DNA from: Eonycteris spelaea
Lineage: Eukaryota > Chordata > Mammalia > Chiroptera > Pteropodidae
Direction of reading: 5' to 3'
Length of the DNA: 64,000 bases
Assembly (NCBI GenBank): GCA_003508835.1
Contig: PUFA01000003.1
Span: forward strand, 22,205,501-22,269,500
Within the stretch, counting starts at the first letter, position 1. Each line of letters begins with the position of its first letter. Shown here one piece after another: positions 11,581-22,860 of this stretch. The translations under genes were made by a program, and so were the position numbers. The notes beneath the pieces are model-generated. The model did not search any database. It was not told the origin of the DNA and saw only the letters and a list, made by a program, of their open reading frames with translations.

Positions 11581-12899
11581 TAATTTTAAACCGTGCTTTA
11601 GAGAAAATGAATAAAAGAATACATTCTTGGCAAGGCTTTCTCAAAATTTTTACCAATTTTGGAATGAGAGGGAATTAGAGGGGAAAGTGCATTTTTAAAA
11701 AAAATTTCCATTACTTGCTTCCTCTGAGGAAAAAAATACAATAAGAAAATTAAAATATCTGAACGTACTGTGATTATATTTTATGATTTGCTTTCTAGTG
11801 AAACATGAATTCATGATACTCAGAATTAAATGTGAAAACATGATCTTAGTGATAATATAAAATTGATGGTAGAGCTAGCTTTTCATTTACAAAATTGAAA
11901 ATAAATTTAGTTGGAAAGATAACTCTAGTTAAATTTCTATGTAAAAACCTTTGACTAATCTATAATTGAAGAACAAAAATACATCTGGTAGCCATTTGTT
12001 TTAAAAAGCTTCAGTGGATTGAATGTTAATTTCAAATAATCTAACAAATCAGATTGCTACATGCAGTTTTAATTATTTTTTTACATTCATAGGCAATTAG
12101 GTTTCTTCTATGAGAGCATAGTCGAAAGATGTTTTGAGATTTTTTTTTGTTTGACCCACGCTTGTTATTTATTCACTAATAGTCACACCAACAGCTATTA
12201 ATAATAAATATTCTCATAGCAAATACTTATTTCTCTACCAGACATGGTTCTCAGTTGTATTTTAAGGAGACCAAAACTTAACTCCTCTAAGTAAGATGGC
12301 TTTTAGTGACAACTAAATTAATATGAATTTAATAAGCTATCTTTGAAAACATTATTTAAGAAAACAAACAACTCTGCTGTCAGCTGTTGGTCGCTCAGCA
12401 TCTAACTTTTAACCCAGAACTGCTAACATCTAACCTAGAACTGCTTTTAGTGAATATAAGGCAGAGAATTCCTTGGTCTTTTGTGGCACATAGTCAAGCT
12501 TTCTTAACCAACGGTCAAGACAGGAGATTTAGAGTAATCAAGAAGAGACAGTAAACTTGGACCTGACTTTTATCCCAACTCAACCTACTAACGTCTTAAT
12601 CCTGAGAGGTGATTTAACTCTGATGAATTTCTACCTCCTCTTCCTTAAATTGTTGAAAATATTATCTACTTTGCATGATTGCTGAGAGAGTATTTTTGGC
12701 AAAGCTCTAATATGGTGTTTGTGTCGTTCAATGAACATATCTTCAGTTATTGTGCCCCCACCCCCACACCCATTTCCTCTCCTCACTACCTAGAGAAAGG
12801 TGGGCAGAGCCCAGGTTCTTTGTCCAAGACTCCTGAATCCCTTCTCTATGGAGACAGATCAGCTTCTGGAGAATCTCCATCCACTACTTAGGCTATGTT
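11581..12899. other. No gene; AT-rich
   Basis: No recognised gene. A short imperfect direct repeat of 'catctaac...agaactgct' words lies at about 12399-12446. A C-rich patch is at 12752-12772. Confidence 0.4.
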
Positions 12900-13420
12900 A
12901 TACCTCCCATGCTTCCATATTTCTTCCACTGTGAACTGCAGAAGAACACTCAGCACATATCAACTTTATCCAAATTCCTGCACTGTAATATTTAAACAGA
13001 CACTAGCATAGTTTCTACCAGCTCAAGGCTGAAACCCTAGGATGGTGACTCCAACTCCTTTAAGTTCCTAATTGGGAAGGCTCCTAGCCACCACAAGAAT
13101 TTATTGTTTGTTCCGGTCAACACTCAAAGATAGGCCCCCTGCCTCTCAGTCTCTGTGGGAGAGCAGAGCGGAGCATAACTTTGATAAGTGCCAGTTAACA
13201 AACTCAAATGGCTTAGCCACATGGACCAAATCCCCCTTTTGCCCTTCAATGCTTTCCTCTTAGCACAACCGAGCCTTTAAAAACTCTGTCTTTGTTTTCA
13301 GAGAAGTTGAACTCAGTTCACAGTGAACTCACTTCCCTCTGGCAGTAGCTCTTACTGTGTAGTCCGTGCATCCTACTTTAACTATACCCACCTTTGATTA
13401 TTTTTGACATTGCCCCAAAC
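12900..13420 (+). mobile_element. Probable ERVL-type LTR, family not assigned
   Basis: The stretch 'cacaaccgagcctttaaaaa' (13264-13283) followed by 'ctctgtctttgttttcagag', 'gttcacagtgaactcacttc' and 'ggcagtagctcttactgtgt' has the layout of the U3/R region of old mammalian ERV3/ERVL LTRs: a TATA-like 'tttaaaa' and then a pyrimidine-rich R region. The usual 'aataaa' is degraded. The 5' end is uncertain. The frames at 12679-13263 are unsupported. Confidence 0.45.
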
Positions 13421-15177
13421 TATTTTCATATTTGTCCCAGTGTCACATGGAAGCTGGTTGGGGCAGGGAGATAGGGAGATAGTCTTGTTAGGGGAGCATG
13501 CTTACTACAGCATAGCCACGTGCATAACAGCATATCACCAAGTGTTATGTACCGTGCAACACCAGTCAAACCTTGGCATTTTAAATCTGTACTTTAAGAA
13601 TTTTTATTCTATATAACAATTGGATTGTTTTCCCTAATTATTTTCTGGCCATGTTTTAGTTTAAAAGGATGACTCTAAGAATATTACCTCCACTTATATG
13701 TCTGAGGAAAAGCTACATGAATATTTTGGGGTTTTCCATTTTGTTTTAAGGGGACTGTGATTTTGAAATAGGATGACAATATTCTTGGTGACTGTTTTTT
13801 GTTTGATATACTTATAAATACTGCTTAACTTCATGCTCATAAAATATTTTTGAGAACTTGTTTGCAAGTGGTGTTCTTGACTGATAGTTTAATTCAAACA
13901 CCTGAAATTTTTAAATCAAATCTTCTGTTATTTTTCTTGATATCTTCATGTCATTTTATGTTGCTGTCACTAAGGTTGCTAAGTGAGCCATATAGAAATT
14001 GATTCAATATTGTCAGAGTCAGGTATTTAGGAAATAAAATAAAATCTTCCTGATAATTTCATGTTTTAAAAATGTAAGTCCCACGCCACCACCACCTGCC
14101 ATACTTTCCACTTGTTTTATTTACTGTGTCTTCTCAAACACAGTCACCTTTTTTGTTTGTTTGTTTGTTTTGACTTTCTCTGAAGTCAGATACACACATA
14201 CTCATTTCTTTCTCTGTCTCTCTTTCCTCACCTTCCTGAAATCTATTTTAGCTCATATTTTTCCAAGCTGTGAAGATTTTGGTAGTCACCTAATTTTGAC
14301 GAAGGTGTACAGCATCAACTATTAACCAGGCTATCAATTTGTCCATTTATACCAGTCTTGGGGGCCCTTCAGAAAATGATCTAAGTCTCATCTTTATACT
14401 TTGGTATGTCCAATGCCTGGGATAGTGCCAGGTTAAGGAAACATTTGTTGTGGTGAACTAAAACAAGTACACTGTGTGTTCATTGAGCCAATGAGAAAGG
14501 TACAGACCAAATCTGTACACCTTGAGGAGACAGGGCAGGAACCTTAGTCACAGTTACGTTCACCTGGGAGCCATTGCTGACAGCTTTCAGCAGAGCTCTG
14601 TCATGTTCCCAGTTAGAATTTGGTCCTTCAACACTGCCATAGACAGCTTTTCTTACTTCCAAATATGTGACTATAAAACAGAGTTGGACAGAACAGTTTG
14701 TACAAAGAACACTTACTCAATATTTGAAAGAAAAATCTTAAAAAGCTAAAATATGCTTATTACTATTTAGATGAATTGTATTAGGCACCTAACATACTAC
14801 ATCTTGGTTCAGAAACTTACTTTTCCGATTGTGGATAGTGGAGGCTTGACTTATTAGCAGTTAGGCTAAGAATTTATAGAATTCTGTTAATTGAATGTAA
14901 ACTTAAATTGATCTGTGAACATCAATTTGAATTTCAGAAGTACATTTTGAAGTATAGTATTCATTCAAATAAGGAAATTAACAGTCTCACATTTTTTTTC
15001 CTGTGGGTCAAAACAAACTGTGTATATCATATGCCTTGAAAACTAATTTTATAAAGGTCATGAGGAAAATGGAGTTTATACTTAGCATCTCACAACCAGA
15101 TTTTATGCCCAAATTGATATTTGAATTCTTTGTTCTCAATTGGTTCATTTTTGTTGACGTGTCTTTATGACATTATT
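13421..15177. other. No gene or assignable repeat; short (TTTG)n run
   Basis: A (TTTG)n run lies at about 14151-14172. A 60-codon minus-strand frame (14480-14662) has a fairly protein-like composition but no recognisable domain, start context or splice pattern. Confidence 0.4.
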
Positions 15178-15330
15178 TCTGGAACTCTTTTCCCCTTCAT
15201 CACTGGCTAATTTTAGCACCAAGCCCCAGCTCAAGCATCATCTCTTCAGGGTTACTCTAACTCAGCCCTTCTCTGCTGGGCACTATATGTTTATTATTAT
15301 GTTTATTAATGTATGAGCCTGTCTGTTTCA
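15178..15330 (+). mobile_element. L2 LINE 3' fragment
   Basis: 'ggaactcttttccccttcat', 'cccagctcaagcatcatctc' and 'ttcagggttactctaactca' follow the order of the L2 3' region. It is heavily diverged and lacks the terminal repeat. Confidence 0.6.
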
Positions 15331-15339
15331 TCAGACACA

Positions 15340-15540
15340 CACTGTCTAATACAGTAGCCATTAGCAACATGTGACAATTTAGATTTAAATTAAACTAAAC
15401 ATTTAGTTTTTCAGTTGCCTTATCACGTTTCACATGTTCAACATCCACATGTAACTAATGGCTACCAGATTGAACAGAACAGATACAGAATTTTTCCATC
15501 ATCATAGGAAGTTCTGCTGGCCAGAACTGCCCTAGACTGA
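15340..15540. mobile_element. hAT-type DNA transposon fossil (CTGTCCAATA family)
   Basis: 'actgtctaatacagtagcca' near the left side and 'acatgtaactaatggctacc' on the right form an internal inverted repeat. 'tttttccatcatcataggaa' and 'gttctgctggccagaactgc' complete the right end. This matches an abundant non-autonomous mammalian hAT family; I do not remember the exact family name with certainty. Confidence 0.6.
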
Positions 15541-16834
15541 GATTCTTAGGAGAGCTTTGTCTTCCTAATCTTTACATCCTCATTATCTGGGCTAGTACTT
15601 GGCACAGGGAAGATACCCATAATAAGCAACTGAACCCAACTGAACTCAGAAACAGTGGGTGTACTTATGTGGGAAATAGAATCAGACTCAGTTTGTGTTG
15701 CTTTAGAATCTCTAGAGCATGCGAGTGGCAAGGAGGCAGATTTGAGTTCATGGTGAAAAGCAGATTTCTCTGAAAAGGTCTATTGGAAAATAAAATGAGC
15801 TTCCTTGTTAGACATTTAGCTCAGCCCCCCAAATGTTTCCACTCTAGCCAGTGATCACCATTCAAGATTCCAGTACAACAGATGTATACTTTGTGCTGGG
15901 AATGGCAACCTGAAGAGAATAATTGTGTTTCAGTCTTTCTCATAAGAAACGTTTGAGAAAGTTTTGCGAAACTTTTCAGAAACTTTGACTACTTATCATA
16001 TTTTAATCTCTATCAGCAATGATTCCTGCTGTGTTTTAGAATATTTCACATGTATACATTTGTCTTTTCCCAGGGTAGCTATTACTAAACTAATATAGCT
16101 CTAAAATTGTCTATTAGTTTTTATATTTTTAAAGAAGACTGTCTGGAGATATAACACTGAATTAGGGATTAAAATTTTGTCAGGAAACAAATACTAACCA
16201 TAATAAACAAAGAACAATTGAAAAAGAAATCAGTTTTATCATCAGAGAGTAAAAGGGGTTTGGAAACAAATTATGTGAATTTTTTAGACATCTGCCTTTG
16301 AAATAATTAAACTCAACAATAGTTTTGCACTTTGCATGTATAATGGGCATTCAGTGTTGTTGAGTGTGAAGAGATTAAATGCAATAGGTCTGATTTTTCC
16401 AGCCCATTCTGATTTGTTCAGTGAAAGCCCTACAGTAGATTAATTGAACCATTTCAAAAACCTGTCTCCTTTTTTGGAACAACAATATATTTTTTTGAAT
16501 TTTTATCTCTGTGTTCAAAAACCCCATGGTTTTACCTATAATGCAACAGCACAGGCTTAGAAAATATTTAAAAAGGAGTTGATAAACTGATGTTTTTGTA
16601 GATTCATGTTATTTATATCGAAGGCATCAGACAATACACAGTATTTTATGCATGATATTAATCTTTGGTGTAGAATATTTCACTTCATTTGTTGAGAAAT
16701 GTTCACCTCTTCTCATGTTTAGAAGGGGACATGCATGAACCATGCACAGAACAGGCTGAGAGCAGAGCCTGAGAAAGGGCTTCAGCGAGAAAGAAAGTGA
16801 ATTTGGGCTTTAAAAAGAACCCTATCTTTAAATC

Positions 16835-16990
16835 TAACAAAAATTCTAGGCTCCTCTATTTCTACGCCGGATGATTTGGGGCAATTCTTTTCTTCTGTCA
16901 ATGAGTAAGCTTCTTTTTCTGTTACATGGGAATACAAATACCCTTTCTTTCAAAACTAGAGAGAAGTAATGACATTGACCAAATAATTTT
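16835..16990 (+). mobile_element. MIR SINE
   Basis: 'ggggcaattcttttcttctg' and 'ctgttacatgggaatacaaa' correspond to the MIR core and 3' part (the 'ctgtaaaatgggaataata' segment). Confidence 0.6.
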
Positions 16991-17061
16991 GCGGGGAGAA
17001 AGGCCTCAAGTACGAATCATTATCAACCAACCAAAATTTATTAAATGATTAACTTAACACC

Positions 17062-17560
17062 TGTTAAAGGTTGAATTGTGTCACCCAAAAAGATATGTTG
17101 AAGTATCTCAGAATACTTAGACATTTCTGAATATTTCTGAGATACTAAGAAAACTTCTGAGATATTAAGCCCTAGTATCTCACAATATGACCTTGTTTGG
17201 AAATAAGATTCTTGCAGATATAATTAGTTAAGATAAGGTTATACCGCAGTAAGATAGGCTCTTAATCCAATATAACAGTGTATGTATAAGAGGACACACA
17301 GCCACATAGGGAGAATGCCATGTGATAACAGAGGCAAAGATTACAGTGATGAAGCTATGAGCCAAGGATCAATGGCCACCACCAGAAGCCAGGGAGAGGC
17401 GAGGAAGGATTCTACCCAGAGTTTCAAAAGGAGCATGACTCTGCTCACACCTTTATTTAGAACTTCTGGCCTCCACAACTGTGAGAAATCAATTACTATT
17501 GTTTTAAACCATCCAGTTTGTGGCAGTTTGTGATGGCAGCCCTAGGAAACTAATAAAACA
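17062..17560 (+). mobile_element. MLT1-type MaLR solo LTR
   Basis: Essentially complete. It begins at 'tgttaaaggttgaattgtgt' and runs through 'atatgaccttgtttggaaat', 'agaatgccatgtgataacag', 'gaagctatgagccaaggatc', 'caccagaagccagggagagg' and 'aacttctggcctccacaact'. It ends with 'cagccctaggaaactaataa'. A small duplication of the 'tctgagatact/tctgagatatt' kind is visible at 17105-17175. An 83-codon frame (17282-17533) lies inside and is not a gene. Confidence 0.85.
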
Positions 17561-20084
17561 TCCTACCAGGTTTACCAGGCAGTTTCTTATTTTTATGTCA
17601 GATATTTAAAAAAAATCACTTGAGTGGATTATGCAGCGATGTCCCTTGATGAGGCACCCATAGTCCCCTTTCTCCTCTAATGGCTTTGCCAGCCTTTTTC
17701 TTATCACATGGCTGCTCACTAAAACATGGCTGCAGTAGTGTGGAGGAGGCAGGCAACAAATCCTCACAAATTGAAGCAAGAAGGTGGTGGGCGTTTTCAT
17801 ATGTACAATATCCTGAGTCCAGAGTTCCATAGTTTTTATCAGACTCTCCAAGGAAAGTCTACAAATTAGGAACTGTCCTCTCTTTTAACACTGAGAGTCC
17901 AGAACACTCACCTTGTTTGGAATAAGCTGCCCGAATTTATTTTAATGTCTAGAATCCATCAGACCAACAACCCAGGGACAGGAACTCAGTCAGAACCAAT
18001 ATTGCGTTGCAGCCAGCAGGTAGCAGCTTGTGAAAGCCAATTGTAAATTTTTAGGATTTTTGCAAGCACATAGTTAAACATAGCCATTATTAAAATTAAA
18101 TTATATAACTGTACATGTAAATGAAATATATTAAAATCAAGGTAATAAATTCTTAAAGCTCATCACTTCTTAATTATTTTTACTATATTGAGCTGTTTTC
18201 TATGTTCTTGTGGTTATTTGCATCTATTGAATCTGTATGATAGACATACTATATAAGAATATATTACTATACATTTATTCCTACTTCCATGTTCCATCAA
18301 GTTGGTAGCTTAAAATCAATCATGGTGGGAAATCAAATCACCAAGAAAATTAGCAAATGCTACTGAAGATGGCTTTTGCCTCCCAACCCCCCAATGAAAA
18401 TAGTTGATAATGTGTTACTAGCCTATTCTTGGTTTTAGACCAGCCTCATTGACCACTCTTGTACCTTTGAAGTTTTCAGGACTTTGGATATTATATAAGA
18501 AAGTTGAACTAGACTACAAAGAGGTTCCTTAAATAAAGTTAAACAAAGACCTCTATTTTTATAGGAAAGTTAACAGAAGGTTTTATAATAGTGCTTTAAG
18601 TCTAGATCTGACCTTTATGAATATAAAGGGGTTGTCAGTTCTCCAATTACAAATTTTCAGGGAACAAGCTGCCACCATCTTTCTTATGACTCATCATGAC
18701 CAATCGTTTTCCTAAGATGGTAAAAGTAAAAATGTTCATAACTTTCTCCAGACTTTTACCTTCTGGATCTCAGATTTTACATGATTGAGTAGCAATGTTT
18801 GAGAACAATGAATCACATTTTGCATTTGAAATGTAACCTTTTTCTTTTGGTGACCTTTTAGTACTATCTCTAACCTATAAGAAACTATTTCTTGTTTGAC
18901 TATGTTACACTGATAAATTTCCCTACCCTATTTGAAATAACTCATATACATGTTTTTTTGTCTCCTTTTTTTTTTTTTTTTTTTGGTAGACAAAAGCTAT
19001 GAGGCAGAGTATACTATAATTCATACTTGATGAATTTTATCTGGGTGATATCTATAAAAACCCCTCCTTTAATCTTAATTTTTCTTCAGTTATTTTTCCT
19101 GATACTGTCCATGTGAGTGTGAAACTCATCCTAGTCACCTAATACAACTGTTTGAGGGTTTTTTTTTTCCTGTAATTTAATTAATTTGTATTGTCCAAAA
19201 ACTCTATCACAATCTGAGAAAATAACTAGTCACACACACACACAAAATTGCTAGTCTTTACCCCATGAGAAACACAATTAAAAAATATTCAATTTCATGA
19301 TATTATACCCTGAATAGAAAAAAATGAGGAGTAGATTTTTCTGAGACACAGTTAATTTATTAACACTTACTGTCTAGAATTGGCAGAACTAACTAATAAC
19401 ATGGCTAATATAGCTCCTCTAGCCATTTGAAAATGTCAGGCAGCTTTTGATTGTCATAGGCAAATAACTGTGACTGTCAGAGATGAGCAAGTAATTCACA
19501 GTAGACGCATTTCTTTTGTTTTTGGTAAGATTCAAAATCATGTCATTTCTGATTAAACACCACAAATTTGCTCATTATGCCTTTAAATCCTTTTTTTGTT
19601 TTGTTTTACTTGATAAGCAGCACATGACACATGTTTTAAAAGCATTTGTTTTTGAAGCAACATTAGCCTTGAAAAGCCAAATGGGAGAGGTTAGGAGGGC
19701 AGAGGTATAGATTCGCACTTGATATGTTCATTGGCAAGACTCAGTGGCTCTTCAGGAGGAACTGTATCAACACATGGACTTTAGAAAAGCTAGGGATAGA
19801 ACTGGTCAGTTTTCTTTGTTTATTTCTTTGTATTTTGCCAACACATAGAGAGTCTGCCTGTCAAGGCCTCTACAGAGAAAATAAACTCTGCCTTTAGGAT
19901 ATATCTTGTGTTTGGTAGGAGCCATGAGACATAGCTTTAGGGAAAAGAAAATTGGTATATGCTGAAAATAAAGCTGTATAACCTGATTGTGACCAGACCA
20001 AGTCTAAGGGGGCTGTTCAGGGTACAGGTGCAGGAGGTGACAGGCCATGCTTCCCACTGCTTCTTCTTCTCCCATTTGCTCAGC
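17561..20084. other. No gene; AT-rich with short low-complexity tracts
   Basis: Unassigned sequence with a T run at about 18965-18984 and a short (CA)n at about 19214-19226. No exon-like or RNA-like feature was seen. Confidence 0.4.
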
Positions 20085-20330
20085 AACTTGGCTTTGAGGA
20101 TGTCTATTGGCCCTCTGCATTTCCTCTTTGGATAAATATTTATTCAGCTCTTCTACCCATTTTTAATTGGATTGTTTGTTTTTATTGTTGTTATTGAGTT
20201 GTATGAATTCTTTATATATTTTGGATATTAACCCCTTCTCAGATGTATCATAGATGCTGGAATATTTTTTAGGAATACATTTCTCCTTTTTCAACTTTTA
20301 ATGTAATTAAATTACCAGTTATCTCCAAGT
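20085..20330 (-). mobile_element. LINE-1 ORF2 3' region fragment, antisense
   Basis: 'ttcagctcttctacccattt' with 'ttaattggattgtttgtttt', 'gagttgtatgaattctttat' and 'tggatattaaccccttctca' is the reverse complement of the C-terminal end of L1 ORF2. The original gene, whose product supplied endonuclease and reverse transcriptase, is destroyed. It covers an ORF2 segment close to where the next L1 fragment breaks off. Confidence 0.75.
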
Positions 20331-21139
20331 TTTCCTACTTGTTTTCCTACTTGGATACCACTTTCATTAAGTTTTTAAGTATGAACGACACAGGCTGTGT
20401 TTGAAAGATATCTACCTATAAAGAACCTTTACTTACTGTGTATAATTGATTTTTGGTTACCCACCCCAATAACCATTTGGGTGTGATGGATATTAATATG
20501 CACATAACATGTAATAAGTTTGTTTCATTTATAATTTCTCCCAGGTCTCCCTCATTAACAAAGCCCAGTGTACTGTCAGTGTTAAAACTTATAAACAGAT
20601 CAGTGGAATTCCCTGAAATCTTCCTCTATACTGGCATTTTATCAAAACAGAATCCAGTATACTGGGTGAGACAAGGATGAAGTCAGGAGGAGGCTCAGAC
20701 AGGCTTATCTCTGATTGTAGTTCTGGCATTTTATCAGCCTACATACACATTCCTTCAGGCATTATGTAAAAATAATAGCCATAGCATTTTTTATGCCCAT
20801 GTTCTGTATGTTCCCACTACTTGTGCTAACATAAACAGCAACAAAAATCCAAACCAGCTCTATCTAATGATAAACAAGTAAGTTGTCCTCTCAACCTTCT
20901 AAAATGAGATTATCAAATGTGAATCAGATTCAAAGTATCTAGTTTGATGTCTTCTATGTAGACTGATTAATTGGAGTAAAGAGTAATTCTCCTTAGGCAC
21001 GGTGATGCTCATTTCAAATGGATTTCTGCCTCTGGGTCGATGCTAAATATAAGGCAAGGATGTAAATTTGAACCAATGAAAACACAGCCTAGGATAATGA
21101 AAAATAGTGGCAAAAATGGAAGGACCAACAAAAGATAAA
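20331..21139. other. No gene or assignable repeat
   Basis: Spacer between two antisense L1 fragments. It may include further unrecognisable L1 sequence. Confidence 0.35.
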
Positions 21140-22135
21140 TGACTGTTATAATTTTTTTATTTTTTATTTTTCCACCTTTATTGATATAAAGTTTACATAT
21201 AACATTGTATACATTTAAGATATACAGTATTATCATGTGATAGTTATATATATTGTAAAATGATTACCACAATAAGGTTAGTTAACACATCCATCACCCC
21301 ACATAGTTGCCATCTTTATTTATTTATTTTTATTTTTTGTGAGAACTCTTAAGATCTAATCTCTTAACAACTTTCCAGTATACAACACAAGGACTATAGT
21401 CACCATGCAGTACATTGTATCTCTGGAACTTGCACATCTTAAAACTCAAAGCCTATACCCTTTGACCAACTTAGTGCATTCCCTCTGCCCCTCTCCCCTC
21501 CACCTCTGACAACCACCAAGCTATGAATTCAATTTTTTGAGAATCCACATATAAGTCAGATCATACCGTGTATTTCTTTCTCTGTCTGGCTTATTTCATT
21601 TAGCATAATGTCCTCGAGGTTCAGCCATGTTGTCTCAAGTGGAAGGAGTTTTTCTTTTTTATGGCTGAATAATATTTCATCATGTATATCACATTTTCAC
21701 AATTCATCCATTGGCGAACATTTAGGTTGTTTCCATAACTCGGCTACTGTAAATAATGCTGCATGATCATGGGGGTGCTGATAATCTCTTTGAGATAGTG
21801 ATTTCATTCCCTTCAGATATACACCCAGAAATGGAATTACTGGATCATATGGTAGTTCTATTTTTTGAGGAACCTCTATACTGTTTAGTAGCTGCACCAA
21901 TAGTGTACAAGGATTGCTTTTTCTTCACATCTATACCAGCACTTGTCTCTGGTTTTTTGTTTGTTTTTGTTTTTTGTTAACAGCCATTTAACAGGTATGA
22001 GGTGATACCTTACTGTGACTTTGATTTGCACTTCTCTGATGATTAGTAGTGTTGAATCCTTTTTCATGTGCCTGTTGGCCATTTAAATATCTTTTTGACA
22101 AATGTCTTTTCATTTTAAATGAGTTTATATTTGTG
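21140..22135 (-). mobile_element. LINE-1 3' end (3' UTR and ORF2 C-terminus), antisense
   Basis: About 1 kb of recognisable L1 in reverse orientation: a T-rich tail at 21150-21172, then 'tttattgatataaagtttac', 'gattaccacaataaggttag', 'ccacatataagtcagatcat', 'tttatggctgaataatattt', 'tggaattactggatcatatg' and 'gatttgcacttctctgatga'. It stops abruptly at about 22135 at 'ttgacaaatgtctttt'. The frames of 65-74 codons on both strands are decayed ORF2 or its shadow. The family is an old mammalian-wide or L1MA/B-like type. Confidence 0.9.
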
Positions 22136-22145
22136 CTCTGACTTC

Positions 22146-22860
22146 AGAGCCCAACTGTAAGACAAGGTCACAGGCTTTGTTCCCTTGCAGTGTGGTGACA
22201 CTGGTTGGACTCCACTGGTTGGGCTACAGGCTGTGGTCCATAATTGCTCTTGGTCAGTTGGGGTCTCAAGCTGTGCTCCCCAACAGGATATGCCACTGGC
22301 TGCATTTCATGTTCAGATGGGTTCACAGGTAGAGCCTCATGGTAGGACAGGGCCTCTGGCTGTGTTCTGTGATCAGGCGGGCTGCAGACTATGCTCTGTG
22401 AGTCAGAGGATTCACTGTCTATGCTCCTTGCCTGGGCAAGGGCACAGGCTGTGTTCAGCAATTTTATAGGACCATGGGCTGGGCTCAGCTGCAAGGCAGG
22501 GCTGCAGGTTGGGCTCCAAGGCTGTCCATGGTCTCTATTCAAGCTCCCTGGTTAAATAGGGCCAGAGGCTATACTTAATAGTTGGGCAGGGATGCTGGTT
22601 TGGCTCCCTGCCCAAGCGAGGCTATAGGATGGGCTCCAAGGCTGGTAGGGTTCTCTGTCTAAGCTTCCTTGATAGGTGAGAGTAGAGGTTATACTCAGCC
22701 ATTGCACCTGGATGGAGTTTGCTTCCCTGCCCAGGCAGTTCTGTACAACAGACTCTACATTTGGTGTGGATCACTGGCCAGGGATCTAAACCAGGCAGAA
22801 CTGCCAACTGAGCTCCTTGGCCAGATGGAGCCACTGGCTCAGCTCATTTTTCTGACACAG
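22146..22860. repeat. Decayed tandem array with 30-bp period (about 24 units)
   Basis: A GC-richer island of imperfect units around 'ggctgcaggctgggctcc'. The 'ctgtgctcc'-like core recurs at about 22271, 22300, 22330, 22360, 22390, 22420, 22449, 22479, 22509, 22539, 22569, 22600, 22629, 22659, 22689 and 22719, so the step is 29-31 bases throughout. A looser continuation runs to about 22838. Individual units are strongly diverged, so the array is old. Because 30 is a multiple of 3, both strands carry open frames of 70-124 codons that are decapeptide-periodic; none has a recognisable domain. It begins about 10 bases after the L1 breakpoint. Confidence 0.85.

Noticed and set aside
11353..11656. 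Poly-Ser/poly-Pro and poly-Glu/poly-Lys open frames
   Set aside because: Translation of a TCT/TCC microsatellite on either strand; no coding context.
14480..14662. 60-codon minus-strand frame with protein-like composition
   Set aside because: No recognisable domain, poly(A) signature or splice-site framing. Too short to separate from chance.
22146..22860. CRISPR array, suggested by a 30-base period
   Set aside because: Units are contiguous and diverged throughout with no conserved repeat alternating with unique spacers, and the genome is mammalian.
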